Below, piece after piece: positions 56,001 to 59,000 of a stretch of 64,000 nucleotides of DNA; the stretch's first letter is position 1; each line of letters begins with the position of its first letter. The translations under genes and the position numbers were made by a program. The notes under the pieces were generated by a model. That model had not been told where the DNA came from. It searched no databases and was given only the letters and a program-made list of their open reading frames with translations. Source of the stretch: Arion vulgaris (lineage: Eukaryota > Mollusca > Gastropoda > Stylommatophora > Arionidae). The stretch spans positions 13,469,867 through 13,533,866 of the forward strand of contig CM036754.1 in the NCBI GenBank assembly GCA_020796225.1. The letters run 5' to 3'.

Positions 56001-59000
56001 TGTTAAAAACATTATTGCAAATAAAAATGAAAATCGTGGCATATCCTTTACAGGACTTTGCCAGCAACCACAGTAAACGAGTCATCGATTTTCTATGCAC
56101 CACTTATACATTCAGTAGTTTGTCATTGCTTTCTGAACGGTGAAGTCTATTTTTACCGTTCGTAAAAGTCTACGAAACAAATTTGCTTCCAAACTGCCTT
56201 CCGCGGAGTTTGAACCAGGTACTCTTGGGTTGTGATAGAGCACACTACCGCTTAAGCTGCAGAAGCAGAAAAAAATTGTTAATCATGGTTAATATGTTTT
56301 CTATCATTATAGCCCAACATGTGTTAGTTAGTTAGTTTGTTCCTTTCGTGCCAAAGGCACATAGGGCAGAGGTTTTAGATCTCCATGTGATGCGGTTCGT
56401 TGTTAGCAGTTGGAGATCTTGTATGGCTTTACATCCCAACAGTTTACTTTCTTGTTGGATGGTTCTTCAAGAGTGGTCTTTGGTCTTCCACGTTTTCTTT
56501 TCCCAACTGGTTACCACAGGACTTGTCGATTTAGTCTCTTTTCGTCTGATCTAAGAACATGACCTAAATATTTCCACCTTCGTTTCCTTATAATATTTGA
56601 TACATGTGTACATCTTTTAAATTGTTTTTTTTTACTACAAGTCCCCAGATTCAGATCAGATGCCTGCTCACTGTTCGCTCAGAAATTAACAAGTTATTGA
56701 GCAGTGGTTTTCAAATTGTATTTAATATATCTCAGGGTTGGAGTCAGTATTGACAAACTCTGATAACAAATTAATTTGTAGTGGTACTAGCAGTTCTAGC
56801 AGTTATTTTTCTTCAAAGATTACATATTTCCAAGCACATGTTTTGTAAAGTTATATGTTATTACTGAGTTAGACAGGGATTCTTTTATTCTTCGTGTTTA
56901 GCTTTGCCATAGAATGGCTGATAAAACAAACTATAACGGTTAACAGCAGAGACATTCAATGGACTGTGGGACAAAATTAGTCTTTTGACCAGTCAATACG
57001 AGGAGGCTCAAAAGAAAAGTATCTATTTTCCAGAACAGCATAAACAATTAGACTTAAAGTTAGCATTGCAGAAGCGAAAATTGTGAGGAATAATAAAAAC
57101 AATCAGAAAACTCAATTATATTACAAAATGCAATCGTAGAATAAGCTAAAAATTGCATGTGTCTGAGAGATATAATGTCGGTGATTCCAAAAAAGACATC
57201 AATGACAAAATCAAGAAAGCAAGAGAAACTTTCGTCATGCTCCACAAAATCTGGAAGGCCAAAGGATTAAGTCTGAAAACAAAACTAAAAATAAAAAGAA
57301 TCAATGTCCTGGGAGTGTTATTATAAGTAGTAAGTGCTGGTAAATGACTAAAACATCATACACAAGTTGGAGACATTTCAAAATAAATGGTTAAGAAGAA
57401 TCCTGCAGATTTTCTGGCCAAAAATAACAAATCAAAAGCTTTTAAAATGAACAAATTTTGCAACATTGGAGACCATTATTTTTTTAATAGAGATGGATTG
57501 GGCATGTATGCCATATACTAGATGAGTCATTGGCTAGGATCTCTCTTCGTTGGACAGCAGATGGGAAAATAAGACTTGGACGTGTAAAGGAAACATGGAG
57601 ACCATCAACATTGGAGACCATTATTTTTTTAATAGAGATGGATTGGGCATGTATGCCATATACTAGATGAGTCATTGGCTAGGATCTCTCTTTGTTGGAC
57701 AGCAGATGGGAAAATAAGACTTGGACATGTAAAGGAAACATGGAGACCATCAACATTGGAGACCATTATTTTTTTAATAGAGATGGATTGGGCATGTATG
57801 CCATATACCAGATGAGTCATTGGCTAGGATCTCTCTTCGTTGGACAGCAGATGGGAAAATAAGACTTGGATGTGTAAAGGAAACATGGAGAAGAATGATA
57901 TAAAGAAAATTGAAAGAGTGTAGTCAAAAGTGAAAAATGATTGGTAGACAGGTGACAGATCGGCAGCAGGAGAAATCTCTTGTGAACGTTTTTTTGCCAA
58001 ATTGTACATGAAGAGAATATAGATGAGACTATTGAGTCATTATACAAAATTAGGTAACATTGGTATAGACGTTTTACTGGCTAAATACAATGATCTTAAA
58101 ATTATTTTTACAGTGTTCTTTTTAACATTATTGGACTGTATCACTTTGATTCCAGCAGGTTCACATATCAAACAGATTTGAAAGCCACTTCTGTAAAGTG
58201 ATCATGCGCAGAGACATATCTCCCTACAGTTTTGTCATTTGTGTCAACATATAACAGAATAAATTAAAGAATGTAACCATTTTGTGTCGTTTTTATTGAT
58301 GTTAATAGTCTTGATATGAACATTTAATTTCATTTTTTAGATGCATTTTTGTCACTAACTGATAATTTTTACCAACAGTGTAACCACTAAACTTTAGGAA
58401 AGTTATTTTTCATAAATGTAAACTTGGTTCAGAAGACTGGGTCAAAACCCAAAGGATATCAGTAGATAGGAAGCCTTGTATTTTTCTTTCTTTCTTTCTT
58501 CTCGAATCCTGTATGCCTCACAGCGTCAGGTCAGGAAGAGATTTCTATCTGAGCATTCAATATGGTGTATCTTCTGCAATTGACAAGCCGTGAGCATCCA
58601 GATATGAATACATGGTTTCTGAAATTCAATTAAAGTTTATTTACCATGATGGAACTCTGTTAGCCTCAAGAGACGAGCATGTAGCACACATGGGGGTGGG
58701 TTTTTATTTCTGCTTTTTCCTGGCACATTTTATGTCAGAAAGTTGACTTAGTCTGGCTTCACAAGTTCGCAGACTTGTTCTAAGAGTTTGTCTTCAGATG
58801 GATCTGTCCCTGGTCAGTTTCTCCCAGTCTTGTGTATTCATGTCTAGTGCCTTTAAGTCATGCTTGCATACATCTTTGTTATGAAGGAAAGGTTGCCCCA
58901 CCATTTTTTTGCCAGACACCAACTTCCCATTTGGAGTATCACTGGGGATCCAGCTATCATTTTCTGGATCACAAGACCAAGCCACCTTGAGTGATGGAGG

